A stretch of DNA of 9,619 bases, from NCBI GenBank assembly GCA_015655485.1, contig JAATEZ010000072.1, positions 1-9,619 of the forward strand, given 5' to 3'. The DNA is from Lactobacillales bacterium. Its GTDB lineage: Bacteria; Bacillota; Bacilli; Lactobacillales; Vagococcaceae. Shown here piece by piece: positions 1 to 6,741 of this stretch. Position numbers and translations under genes: made by a program. Within the stretch, counting starts at the first letter, position 1; each line of letters begins with the position of its first letter. Under the pieces are notes generated by a model that had not been told where the DNA came from, searched no databases, and saw only the letters and a list, made by a program, of their open reading frames with translations.

Positions 1-2
1 CT

Positions 3-27
3 GTTTTTTTGCATGTTGCAAAAAAAC
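3..27. repeat. Perfect 11-bp inverted repeat, T-run/A-run hairpin
   Basis: GTTTTTTTGCA (3-13) and TGCAAAAAAAC (17-27) are exact reverse complements around a 3-base loop. The U-run and A-run are both inside the stem, so this is not a standard terminator, though a transcript from the left could end near it. It directly abuts the long hairpin at 27-154. Confidence 0.6.
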
Positions 28-154
28 GGCCGGCCCAAAAGTTAAAAAATTATAAAAACTCCTATGAAATCACTTTATAAAGGCTGATTTTAGTGGGAGT
101 TTAAATTTTTTGATTTTGTTGTCTTGGCTAAAAATAAGGCTTTTGGGTCGGCCG
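27..154 (+). repeat. 128-nt long imperfect hairpin (structured RNA or MITE-like)
   Basis: Nested complementary arms stack into one long stem. The outer arms are CGGCCGGCCCAAAAG (27-41) with CTTTTGGGTCGGCCG (140-154), 15 pairs including one G-U. Inside are 44-51 with 104-111, 56-64 with 94-102 (one U-G) and 67-72 with 85-90, leaving a terminal loop around 73-84. One side carries a bulge at 112-139. The wobble pairs are G-U only when read as plus-strand RNA and would be C-A mismatches on the other strand, which favours a plus-strand RNA fold. No flanking target duplication is visible. It could be a small RNA, a 3' UTR structure of an upstream gene, or a miniature inverted-repeat element; the sequence alone does not decide. 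Confidence 0.5.
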
Positions 155-410
155 CGTGAAGGAAAATACCAAGAGAAAATCTTTTTTGAGGAACGTAAAA
201 AAAAGGCCGGATTTGAAAAACGGTCTAGGAATGCTGATCTCAAGTTCCGTAGCAAATCTGGCCTGCAGAATAATAATTGTCGATTTTCCGGAGCAGGAAC
301 GTACGCTGATTCAACTGCCGCTTTATTTTTTTCCCGGAATTGGGAGGCTTTGTTCGCTTCAGACGATCATATTCGATTGTTTTTAACTATTATCCAAATT
401 TTGATTGTTG

Positions 411-419
411 TGTTAATAT
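411..419 (+). promoter_or_regulatory. Weak extended -10 promoter candidate for the M24 peptidase
   Basis: TGTTAATAT contains the TGn extension followed by TAATAT, 85 bases upstream of the TTG start at 504. No good -35 hexamer lies 16-18 bases upstream, so this is only a candidate. Confidence 0.3.
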
Positions 420-430
420 AGTGAAAAGCT

Positions 431-444
431 TGAAAATATTTTCA
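431..444. promoter_or_regulatory. Perfect 14-bp A/T palindrome, possible operator
   Basis: TGAAAATATTTTCA is its own reverse complement and lies between the promoter candidate (411-419) and the peptidase start (504). Its place just downstream of the -10 would suit repressor binding. I know no regulator whose consensus it matches well, and A/T palindromes of this size can occur by chance. Confidence 0.3.
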
Positions 445-503
445 TTTTTGCAGAAAGAAACTGGACTGCTGCAGAAAAATAACATCAAAGAGGGGAGAAG
501 ACA

Positions 504-1562
504 TTGAAAAACATTCAGCAGCTGCAAACTTTTTTAAAGGATCGGAAGATCGCTGTGGCCATTATTACTGATCCGGATTCCATTGTTTATTATAGCCGGT
601 ATGCTTGTGAAAGAAGTGAAAGAATTTCAGCACTGCTCGTTTTTGCAGATAAAGAAAGTGTGTTTTTTTGCCCGGAAATCGAATTTGATTTAGTCCTTGC
701 TTCTAAATGGCAGGGAAAATTCTTTGGCTACACTGATAATGAAGATCCCTATAAAAAATTGGCTGAGTACTTTCTCGATCTTGCAGTTGTACCGCAAAAA
801 ATATTAATAGAAGAAACTCATTTGACACTTGATCGGAAAGCGGGATTGGAACAAATATTTCCGGCGGCAGCGTTTGTATTTGGTTCGGGTTTTGTAGCAC
901 AACAGCGGATGATCAAAAATAATGAAGAAAAGATTATTCTAAAAAAAGCTGCAGCATATGCTGATACAGCGGTTGATTTTTTAGCAAAGAATCTTCAGGC
1001 GGGACAGACAGAAGCGGAACTGGTCCGGCTGGTCGAGCAGTACCTCAGCGGCCTGGGACTAAAGCAAATGACTTTTCCAACCTCGGTTTATTTTGAGGGA
1101 GATACGCTGCAGGAGAATTCTCTGGTTTGCATTGACTTGGGTGTTGTTTATCAAAATTATTGCTCTGATATCACTCGAACACTGGTTTTTGGCCAGATAA
1201 CCAAACAACAGCGGGAAGTATACGAGGTTGTTTACCGAGCTCAGAGCGAAGCGATCAGACAGGCAGTCAAGGGAAGGCGGGCAAGCGAACTGGATACCAT
1301 CGCCAGAAAAATCATCACCGAAGCCGGATACGGGGAATATTACCCGCACAGACTGGGTCATGGTCTTGGTCTCAGCGGTCATGAGAAACCGGCACTTTCA
1401 CAGCTGGATGATACTGTTTTGAAACCGGGGATGGTGATAACGATCGAGCCGGGAATTTATCTTCCGGATATTGCTCATGTCCGAATAGAAGATATGCTCC
1501 TTGTGACGGAAACCGGCAATGAAATTTTAACCAGTTACCCTAAAAAAATAGCTGTTGAATAA
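504..1562 (+). CDS. M24 family metallopeptidase, Xaa-Pro dipeptidase-like
   Basis: The 352-residue cytoplasmic protein has the two-domain 'pita-bread' layout of prolidases: a creatinase-like N-terminal domain (about 1-130) and a catalytic domain (about 140-350). All five metal ligands are visible: Asp211 (IDLG), Asp222 (SDITRT), His286 (GHGLGL followed by GHEKP), Glu315 (TIEPGIYLP) and Glu329 (RIED). Family members cleave Xaa-Pro dipeptides or N-terminal Xaa-Pro bonds with two Mn or Co ions. One oddity is that the region before Asp211 (TFPTSVYFEGD, then LQENSLVCIDLG) is shorter than usual and lacks the conserved Pro-His loop that normally precedes the first ligand, so substrate choice may differ. 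The start is TTG, fixed by the SD site AGGGGAG at 491-497. The length is usual for the family. It lies 96 bases upstream of the ECF cluster and may be co-transcribed with it. It could be PepQ or a YqhT-like paralogue; I leave the symbol blank. Confidence 0.85.
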   Translation: MKNIQQLQTFLKDRKIAVAIITDPDSIVYYSRYACERSERISALLVFADKESVFFCPEIEFDLVLASKWQGKFFGYTDNEDPYKKLAEYFLDLAVVPQKILIEETHLTLDRKAGLEQIFPAAAFVFGSGFVAQQRMIKNNEEKIILKKAAAYADTAVDFLAKNLQAGQTEAELVRLVEQYLSGLGLKQMTFPTSVYFEGDTLQENSLVCIDLGVVYQNYCSDITRTLVFGQITKQQREVYEVVYRAQSEAIRQAVKGRRASELDTIARKIITEAGYGEYYPHRLGHGLGLSGHEKPALSQLDDTVLKPGMVITIEPGIYLPDIAHVRIEDMLLVTETGNEILTSYPKKIAVE

Positions 1563-1658
1563 AGTTGTGTTGAGAAAAAAGAAAAGTTTTTTTGTTTGGT
1601 ATTCTTTGTAAAAGAACGCGGGTATTTGCAAATGAAATAAGAAAAGGAGAGAAGAAAA

Positions 1659-2255
1659 ATGTCTGAAAAACAAGAAAAAATAGTTAAAAACTATGCTGAT
1701 TCAACCGTTTCAAGTATTGTACTGGTGGGATTATTTGCAGCAATTATTTATTTGGGTATTCAATTTTTTAGAATTCCGTTACCGGCAGCAGTCGGCGCTC
1801 CATTTATTCATTTCGGCAATTCTTTAGTGGTTCTGGCCGTGTTGTTTTTGGGGCTTAAAAGAGGAGCGATCGCAGGTTCGATCGGATTAGGTATTTTTGA
1901 TGTTTTAAACGGCTATGCTGCCGAGGCGCCCATCATTATTATTGAAGTGGTGGTGGTTGCCTTTATTGTGACCAAGACCTTTGCTCTGTTGAAAAGAGAT
2001 GATTCAAAAATCAGCAATATAACGATCGTAGCAGTCGCGGCCGGACTGACAAAAATTGCACTTTCTTTTGTGGAAGGGCTGATCAAGTTGTTGGTGGCCG
2101 GCAGTTCCTTTGGCCCGGCAGCAGTTAACTCGTTTATCAGTCTGCCGGCAACGGCGATCAATTCAGTGTCGACAGTCATTATCGTATCACTTTTATATTT
2201 CCCAATCAAAAAGGGACTAGATGTTTTTGCCGATAAAACCGGCAGCGAGAGCTAA
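1659..2255 (+). CDS. ECF transporter S component, substrate unknown
   Basis: This 198-residue, very hydrophobic protein has about six membrane segments (roughly 17-37, 51-67, 69-89, 92-110, 120-145 and 157-182) after a charged N-terminus. Such proteins bind the substrate of an ECF vitamin importer in the membrane. The run PLPAAVGAPFIHFGN (39-53), followed by the glycine-rich GLKRGAIAGSIGLGIFDVLNGY (split near residues 65-86), resembles the S-component group that includes the riboflavin/HMP-type family PF07155/COG4720. That assignment is from memory of the family pattern. The substrate cannot be read from the sequence: no TPP, FMN or cobalamin riboswitch is seen in the 96 bases upstream. Start ATG has the SD site AAGGAGA at 1644-1650. 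A weak extended -10 (TGGTATTCT, 1597-1605) precedes it. EcfA1 starts 32 bases downstream, so this is the S subunit of a dedicated module. Confidence 0.8.
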   Translation: MSEKQEKIVKNYADSTVSSIVLVGLFAAIIYLGIQFFRIPLPAAVGAPFIHFGNSLVVLAVLFLGLKRGAIAGSIGLGIFDVLNGYAAEAPIIIIEVVVVAFIVTKTFALLKRDDSKISNITIVAVAAGLTKIALSFVEGLIKLLVAGSSFGPAAVNSFISLPATAINSVSTVIIVSLLYFPIKKGLDVFADKTGSES

Positions 2256-2287
2256 AGCTGATTTTTTAACAGAAATGGGAGAAGGAA

Positions 2288-3148
2288 ATGTCTGCGCTGA
2301 TTGAAACTCAAAATTTGATTTACCGCTACCGTGCGGCTTCAGAAAACTTATTGAAGGAAGTGAACCTTGCTTTTGATGCCGGTTCATTTACAGTGGTACT
2401 GGGTGCCAATGGTTCAGGAAAATCAACCTTGTTGAAGCATTTTAATGGATTGATCCTGCCAACTTCCGGATCGGTGCTGATAAATAGTCAGGATACGGCC
2501 AATCGTGAAAATTGGCTGGATATCCGTCAAAATGTCGGGCTGGTTTTTCAGAATCCGGAAAACCAGATCGTATCCACGATCGTTGAAGAAGATGTGGCTT
2601 TTGCTCTGGAGAATCTGGGAGTGGACAGAAAAGAAATCCGCAAGCGTGTGGATGAATCGCTAAAAACTGTGGGGATGTATGCCTACCGTCTGCATCCGCC
2701 TTACAAACTTTCAGGTGGACAGAAACAGCGCGTGGCGATTGCCAGTATCTTAGCAATGCGTCCGCGTTGTATTCTTTTTGATGAGGCCACTTCGATGCTT
2801 GATCCGCAGGGAAGAAAAGAAATTATGGCGATCATTCGCACTTTAAATAAACAATATGGCGTAACGATCATTATGATTACGCATTTAATGGAAGAAGTAA
2901 TCGGGACAGACCGCATCGTTGTACTGGATAAAGGAACCGTTGTTTATGATGATTTGCCGCAAGAAGTGTTTCAGCATGTTGAAGACATTGAGAAGCTTGG
3001 GTTGACGGTTCCCATTGTGACAAAGCTCGCTGATCTTTTAAAAAAGGAGGGAGTTTGTTTAAGTGAGGACACTCTGCTGGATGAGTCCCAATTTACTCAG
3101 GCGGTAAAACAGTACATGGAGGGAAAAAATGGCACTTTTAAGGACTGA
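2288..3148 (+). CDS. ecfA1: ECF transporter ATPase subunit EcfA1
   Basis: This 286-residue ABC ATPase is the first of two nucleotide-binding subunits that drive vitamin uptake from the inner face of the membrane. Walker A is GANGSGKST (39-47), the Q-loop is FQNPENQ with Gln88, the signature is LSGGQKQR (141-148), Walker B is CILFDE (161-166) with catalytic Glu166, the D-loop follows in SMLDP, and His199 is the switch. The DEATSMLDP form and the FQNPENQ Q-loop are typical of EcfA1. The last 80 residues form the extra C-terminal domain found in Ecf ATPases. The SD site is GGGAGAAGG (2277-2285). The 3' end overlaps ecfA2 by 20 bases, which suggests coupled translation and equal subunit supply. 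No defect is seen. Confidence 0.92.
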   Translation: MSALIETQNLIYRYRAASENLLKEVNLAFDAGSFTVVLGANGSGKSTLLKHFNGLILPTSGSVLINSQDTANRENWLDIRQNVGLVFQNPENQIVSTIVEEDVAFALENLGVDRKEIRKRVDESLKTVGMYAYRLHPPYKLSGGQKQRVAIASILAMRPRCILFDEATSMLDPQGRKEIMAIIRTLNKQYGVTIIMITHLMEEVIGTDRIVVLDKGTVVYDDLPQEVFQHVEDIEKLGLTVPIVTKLADLLKKEGVCLSEDTLLDESQFTQAVKQYMEGKNGTFKD

Positions 3149-3995
3149 AAATGTTGATTATGTCTATGGTGCCGGCACACCTTTTGTGCAGACGGCATTG
3201 GCTCAAATCTCGTTTTCTTTGGAAAAAAATGAATTTGCCGGTATGGTCGGAGCAACAGGTTCAGGGAAATCGACCTTGATAAAATTATTGAATGGTCTGC
3301 TTCGCCCCAAAAACGGGCGTGTCTTCTTCCAAGAACAGGATATTTGGAAAAAGGGCTATGATTTACAAGCCTTGCGCTTTTCAGTCGGCCTTTCCTTTCA
3401 ATATCCGGAGCATCAGATTTTTTCTGATACGGTAAGAGAAGATATTGCCTATGGATTAAAAAATCAGGGGATTTCAGAAGACTTATGGGATGAAAAAATC
3501 AGAGAAGCAATCGAGATCGTGGGACTGGATGAAAGTTATTTATCCAAGTCTCCTTTTCGGCTTTCGGGCGGAGAAATCAGACGGGTAGCTTTGGCCGGGA
3601 CAATGGTGGTAAAGCCGCAGGTATTGGTTCTGGATGAGCCGACTGCCGGTTTGGATCCAATCGGGAGAAAAATGGTTTATCATGCGCTGAAACGTTTCCA
3701 GAAAGAGTCTGAAAGTACTATTCTGGTGGTCTCTCATAGTATGGATGATGTCGCCGAGTATGCGGATTCGCTGATAGTGATGGATCATGGCAAAATTGTC
3801 GATAAAGGGACGCCGGCGCAGATTTTCGCAAATACAGCAAACCTGGAAAAGACTGGTCTGGCGGTTCCTGAGGTTACCAGACTATTAAAGAAAATCAAGA
3901 CGGCGGGTTTTTCGGTTCAGGATACGATTTATACTATGGAAGATGCAAAAAATGAGCTGCTCAAGCTGCTGAAGGGGGAAGTCAAAGATGAATGA
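3129..3995 (+). CDS. ecfA2: ECF transporter ATPase subunit EcfA2
   Basis: This 288-residue protein is the partner ATPase of EcfA1 in the EcfA1-EcfA2 heterodimer. Walker A is GATGSGKST (41-49), the Q-loop is FQYPEHQIF with Gln91, the signature is LSGGEIRR (145-152), Walker B is VLVLDE (165-170) with Glu170 followed by PTAGLDP, and the switch is His203. The DEPTAGLDP form and the RRVALAG helix after the signature distinguish EcfA2 from EcfA1. The signature carries Glu where most family members have Gln, a tolerated variation. Its ATG lies inside the end of ecfA1, with the SD site GGAGGG just upstream (3118-3123). It overlaps ecfT by 8 bases. Both ATPase sites look intact. Confidence 0.92.
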   Translation: MALLRTENVDYVYGAGTPFVQTALAQISFSLEKNEFAGMVGATGSGKSTLIKLLNGLLRPKNGRVFFQEQDIWKKGYDLQALRFSVGLSFQYPEHQIFSDTVREDIAYGLKNQGISEDLWDEKIREAIEIVGLDESYLSKSPFRLSGGEIRRVALAGTMVVKPQVLVLDEPTAGLDPIGRKMVYHALKRFQKESESTILVVSHSMDDVAEYADSLIVMDHGKIVDKGTPAQIFANTANLEKTGLAVPEVTRLLKKIKTAGFSVQDTIYTMEDAKNELLKLLKGEVKDE

Positions 3996-4782
3996 TGTGA
4001 TCATAGGTCAATACATTCCTGAAAATTCCCGCATTCACCGACTGGATCCGCGGACGAAAATTCTTTTAACGTTTGTATGGATTTTAACGATTATTTTGAC
4101 AAACAAGCTCTTGAATTTTGGTCTTATCATCCTTTTTTTGTTGCTGATTATTCAGCTGGCCAAGATTCCCGGCAAATCCGTCTGGAATAGTGTCAGGCCG
4201 ATACTGCCGATTATTTTATTTACTTCTTTTTTCAACTTGATCTATACCAAAGGCAGTGTAATAGGGTCTTTTTATTTTCTGGAAGTGACACAGGAAGGAA
4301 TCAGAATATCTGTTTTTCTGACTTTAAGGATCCTTTTGATCGTTACCGGTTGTTCTCTTTTGACCTTTACCACCTCGCTAACAGCCATCACAGACGGTTT
4401 AGAAAGCTTATTGTCGCCATTGAAAAAATGGGGAGTAAAAGTCAATGATATTTCCATGATGATCACGATTGCCATTCGTTTTATCCCGGTCCTTTCTGAA
4501 GAAATCAATAAAATAAAAGAGGCTCAGATGGCTAGAGGAGCTTCTTTTGAAAGTAAAAAATTTCTCGGAAAAATCAGAGGGATTTTACCAATTCTGGTGC
4601 CGCTGATCTACTCGGCTTTCAGGCGGGCTTATGAGCTTACAACAGCCATCGAATGCCGCTGCTATAATCATGAGATCGAACGGACAAAGATGAACAGGCT
4701 GGGCTATCAGAAAGGCGATATCGGTGCGTTTGGAATCTTTATCTTTTTATTTGTAGGTATCGTAGTGAGCCGTTTTATTTAA
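3988..4782 (+). CDS. ecfT: ECF transporter transmembrane coupling subunit EcfT
   Basis: This 264-residue membrane protein links the two ATPases to the S component. The N-terminal RIHRLDPRTKI run (15-25) is characteristic, followed by hydrophobic segments at about 26-38, 43-58, 70-87, 107-129 and a last one at 243-262. The long cytoplasmic region between holds the coupling helices. The first Ala-Arg-Gly motif is intact (MARGASF, Arg183). The second, usually EARG or EARC, reads IECRCYN (221-227), so its first small residue is Cys223 while Arg224 is kept. The SD site lies in GAAGGGGGA near 3974-3980. The 8-base overlap with ecfA2 and the adjacent S component show a self-contained module. It does not sit beside ribosomal protein genes or truA, where the shared housekeeping ECF module usually lies. 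Confidence 0.9.
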   Translation: MNDVIIGQYIPENSRIHRLDPRTKILLTFVWILTIILTNKLLNFGLIILFLLLIIQLAKIPGKSVWNSVRPILPIILFTSFFNLIYTKGSVIGSFYFLEVTQEGIRISVFLTLRILLIVTGCSLLTFTTSLTAITDGLESLLSPLKKWGVKVNDISMMITIAIRFIPVLSEEINKIKEAQMARGASFESKKFLGKIRGILPILVPLIYSAFRRAYELTTAIECRCYNHEIERTKMNRLGYQKGDIGAFGIFIFLFVGIVVSRFI

Positions 4783-4820
4783 TTGATGAGAAAAATACGG
4801 GATTGAAAGGTGCATTAAAA

Positions 4821-5861
4821 ATGACGGATGGCAGTATCAGATTTAAGCAATTATTTGCAGTAAAGAAAAATTCAGCCCCTGTTGTAACTGCCTGGAAGCA
4901 TTTTATTGAGGCGGAAAATAATTCTGCAAACTTGGCGGAGGCGCTGATTGCTTTTCAGAAAAAATACCAGTGGGATTTTGTGAAAATCAATCCGAGTGCG
5001 ACCTATTATGCGGAAGGATTTGGAAATAAATACGATTTTGATGCTTACAGCGATGTTTTGCCCAAGCTGTTGGACTATCCAATTAAAAACAGCCGCGATT
5101 TGGATTTTTTTGCTGCGAATTGCGAACTTGATTTTGAACCCTTCGAAGCACAGATCGATACGGCCAAAAGAGTCAGAGCGGGTCTGGGAGATACGATCCC
5201 GATTATTCAAACCTTATTTTCTCCTCTCTGCATTTTAACTTTTTTAGCAGGACATAACCCTTATCCCGGAGCAGTTCCGCCGTCAGAAGGAAAGCGAAGC
5301 AGACTTCTGCTTTTACTGGAGGAAAATCCTGTGGGGGCGCACAAAGCCCTGGAGATGATCACAGCGGTTCTACTGGAATACGTTGATTTGATCTTAGATG
5401 CAGAAATAGACGGATTCTTCTACAGCATTTTTGGACATGGGAATACAAACGAACTGTCGCAAAAAAAGTACCAAAAGTTTTCACAGCCGTATGATAAAAA
5501 GATTTTTGAGGCGATACATAAAAAAAATGGGGTAGTGATGCTGCATACCTGCGGGCCTTTTTCTCATCCCGAGTATTTTGCCGCTCTGCCTAATGTGGAT
5601 ATTATTCATTGGGCCGACCATGACGAAGGAAACCCTTCATTAAGGCAGGACGAGTGGCTGGAGGGAAAAATACCGGCAGGCGGTGTTGACCAGCGTCTGT
5701 TTTCAACTGGAGCTGTGGCAGAAATCGCTGATCAGGCTCGTGCGGCCATCCATGAGAGAAAAAGTGCTCCGTTTGTCTTGACTGCCGGCTGCGGACTGCC
5801 GGTAAATACCACCGAGGCGGCACTTTGGGCACTGCGAAAAAGCGTGGAAGAAAATCCGTAA
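4821..5861 (+). CDS. URO-D superfamily protein, probable Zn-dependent methyltransferase
   Basis: This 346-residue cytoplasmic protein has a uroporphyrinogen decarboxylase-type TIM-barrel fold, seen in WDFVKINPSATYYAEGFG near the N-terminus and GVVMLHTCG later. It keeps His242-Thr-Cys244 (LHTCG) and Cys324 (TAGCGLP), which fits the His-X-Cys...Cys zinc site known from methylcobamide:thiol methyltransferases such as MtaA and related CmuA/MtbA proteins; true HemE does not use such a site. I therefore infer a zinc-bound thiol acceptor and a methyl transfer reaction, substrate unknown. No corrinoid-binding protein or haem gene is nearby. I choose ATG 4821 because the purine run GAAAGGTG (4805-4812) sits at SD distance from it; an in-frame TTG at 4803 would add six residues but lacks a good site. 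It starts 38 bases after ecfT, so it probably belongs to the ECF operon. 'Uroporphyrinogen decarboxylase' would be a misleading label. Confidence 0.8.
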   Translation: MTDGSIRFKQLFAVKKNSAPVVTAWKHFIEAENNSANLAEALIAFQKKYQWDFVKINPSATYYAEGFGNKYDFDAYSDVLPKLLDYPIKNSRDLDFFAANCELDFEPFEAQIDTAKRVRAGLGDTIPIIQTLFSPLCILTFLAGHNPYPGAVPPSEGKRSRLLLLLEENPVGAHKALEMITAVLLEYVDLILDAEIDGFFYSIFGHGNTNELSQKKYQKFSQPYDKKIFEAIHKKNGVVMLHTCGPFSHPEYFAALPNVDIIHWADHDEGNPSLRQDEWLEGKIPAGGVDQRLFSTGAVAEIADQARAAIHERKSAPFVLTAGCGLPVNTTEAALWALRKSVEENP

Positions 5862-6154
5862 TAAAAAATTTAAAAAAGAAACCATACAATTTGCGGAACA
5901 GAAGAATGGATAATTTTATCGTAATATTCTTTATATGAAAAATTTTCGTGAAACTGTCAGGCATCAGATTAAAATTCATTCTAAAAATGGGCGGGGATAA
6001 AGCTTTGAATATCCGTGCCTTTTTTTTTGCAAAAAATCATTTTATGCCGATTGTCCCAACCGCTTTTGAATAGTTTTTTTAATTCGTTTCAAGAAAGCCG
6101 GATGAGTTTACACAGCTATTGCTCTGAATAGATCAGATCATTTACTACCTGGAT
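5862..6154. other. Intergenic region between the ECF cluster and the queuosine operon
   Basis: No gene is visible here. The first 125 bases are A/T-rich 3' flank of the URO-D gene. A Rho-independent terminator follows at 5990-6028. The rest, up to the promoter at 6155, has no structure I can name. Confidence 0.6.
5990..6028 (+). terminator. Rho-independent terminator of the ECF/URO-D operon
   Basis: GGCGGGGATA (5990-5999) pairs with TATCCGTGCC (6010-6019) in a ten-position stem with one mismatch and one G-U, a loop of about ten bases, then nine T residues (6020-6028). It lies about 130 bases after the URO-D stop. On the minus strand the same stem is followed by a short T5 run, so weak two-way action is possible. 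Confidence 0.82.
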
Positions 6155-6183
6155 TTGACAATTCATTGAGAAAAAACTATACT
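6155..6183 (+). promoter_or_regulatory. Sigma-A promoter of queF-queC-queT
   Basis: A perfect -35 TTGACA (6155-6160), a 17-base spacer and a -10 TATACT (6178-6183) form a strong housekeeping promoter. Transcription should start near 6190, leaving only about a dozen bases before the riboswitch. Confidence 0.88.
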
Positions 6184-6202
6184 TCAATTTGTGTTACAAC
6201 AC

Positions 6203-6241
6203 CGTAGTTCGAGACCTGCCTACGCAAAAAAACTAAAGGAG
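6203..6241 (+). promoter_or_regulatory. Class I preQ1 riboswitch, translational type
   Basis: The 34-nt aptamer matches the known preQ1-I layout position for position. Stem P1 is CGTAG (6203-6207) with CTACG (6220-6224). A 12-base loop starts TTC and ends in the C at 6219 that is expected to pair with preQ1. A tail of seven A residues is followed by CTAA (6233-6236). Loop AG (6212-6213) can pair with tail CT (6233-6234) to make the H-type pseudoknot; the base before AG is G, where many members have T, so that outer pair is weaker. The tail runs directly into the SD sequence AAAGGAG (6235-6241), so binding should hide the ribosome site of queF. No competing terminator hairpin lies between aptamer and start codon, which points to translational control. 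Confidence 0.9.
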
Positions 6242-6249
6242 AAATGAAT

Positions 6250-6741
6250 ATGTCAGAGAAACAGTCAGATCTATCACAACTAACACATCTTGGCCACACA
6301 ACCGCTTATCTCACTGATTATGCCCCGGAAGTCCTGGAGACTTTCAACAACAAACACCCCGGCAATGACTATTTTGTTAAATTTAACTGTCCGGAATTCA
6401 CGAGTCTTTGTCCGCTTACCGGTCAACCGGATTTTGCGGCGATCTATATTTCCTATATTCCCAACCGAAAAATGGTAGAAAGCAAGTCGCTAAAACTATA
6501 TCTTTTCAGTTTTCGCGGACATGGGGCTTTCCATGAAGATTGTATCAATATTATTATGAAGGATTTGATCCGCCTGATGGAGCCTAAATATATTGAGGTT
6601 TGGGGAAAATTTACCCCCAGAGGCGGGATCTCGATCGATCCGTACGCAAATTTCGGCAAAACGGGAACAAAATGGGAGACTATGGCTCAAACGCGTCTCT
6701 TTAGTCATGATCTGTATCCCGAGAAAGTGGACAACAGATAG
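6250..6741 (+). CDS. queF: NADPH-dependent 7-cyano-7-deazaguanine reductase (preQ0 reductase)
   Basis: QueF reduces the nitrile of preQ0 to the aminomethyl group of preQ1 using two NADPH, in queuosine synthesis in the cytoplasm. The 163-residue protein matches the short, one-domain type. It shows the nucleophile Cys54 in SLCPLTGQPDFA, the acid Asp61, the QueF motif ESKSLKLY (77-84) and FHED with Glu96, all in the expected order. The start is ATG 6250, eight bases after SD AAAGGAG. The ATG at 6244 is only two bases from the SD and would add Met-Asn. It is first in the operon and is controlled directly by the preQ1 riboswitch, that is, by its own product. The stop at 6739-6741 touches the queC start. 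Confidence 0.95.
   Translation: MSEKQSDLSQLTHLGHTTAYLTDYAPEVLETFNNKHPGNDYFVKFNCPEFTSLCPLTGQPDFAAIYISYIPNRKMVESKSLKLYLFSFRGHGAFHEDCINIIMKDLIRLMEPKYIEVWGKFTPRGGISIDPYANFGKTGTKWETMAQTRLFSHDLYPEKVDNR

Larger units (their letters stand above)
1..503. other. Intergenic region without a recognisable gene
   Basis: About 500 bases precede the first gene. Short open frames exist on both strands, but none has a ribosome binding site or a protein sequence I recognise, and the composition (long A and T runs) looks non-coding. The stretch holds a perfect short inverted repeat at its left edge, a long folded inverted repeat at 27-154, an A/T palindrome at 431-444 and a weak promoter candidate just upstream of that palindrome. 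The window edge cuts off whatever lies to the left, so part of this may be the 3' untranslated end of an upstream gene. Confidence 0.6.

Noticed and set aside
110..421. Open frames upstream of the peptidase gene (110-421 and 156-386)
   Set aside because: No ribosome site, no recognisable protein pattern, and they run through the folded repeat and A/T runs; probably non-coding.
1563..1658. Riboswitch (TPP, FMN, cobalamin) upstream of the ECF S component
   Set aside because: Only 96 A/T-rich bases with none of the conserved core motifs; no fold that I could support.
4821..5861. Annotation as haem-pathway uroporphyrinogen decarboxylase (HemE)
   Set aside because: The His-X-Cys...Cys zinc motif and the transporter context fit the methyltransferase branch, and no haem gene is near.
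5940..5955. Possible CodY-like box after the URO-D gene
   Set aside because: About four mismatches to the consensus and placed downstream of a gene, not at a promoter.
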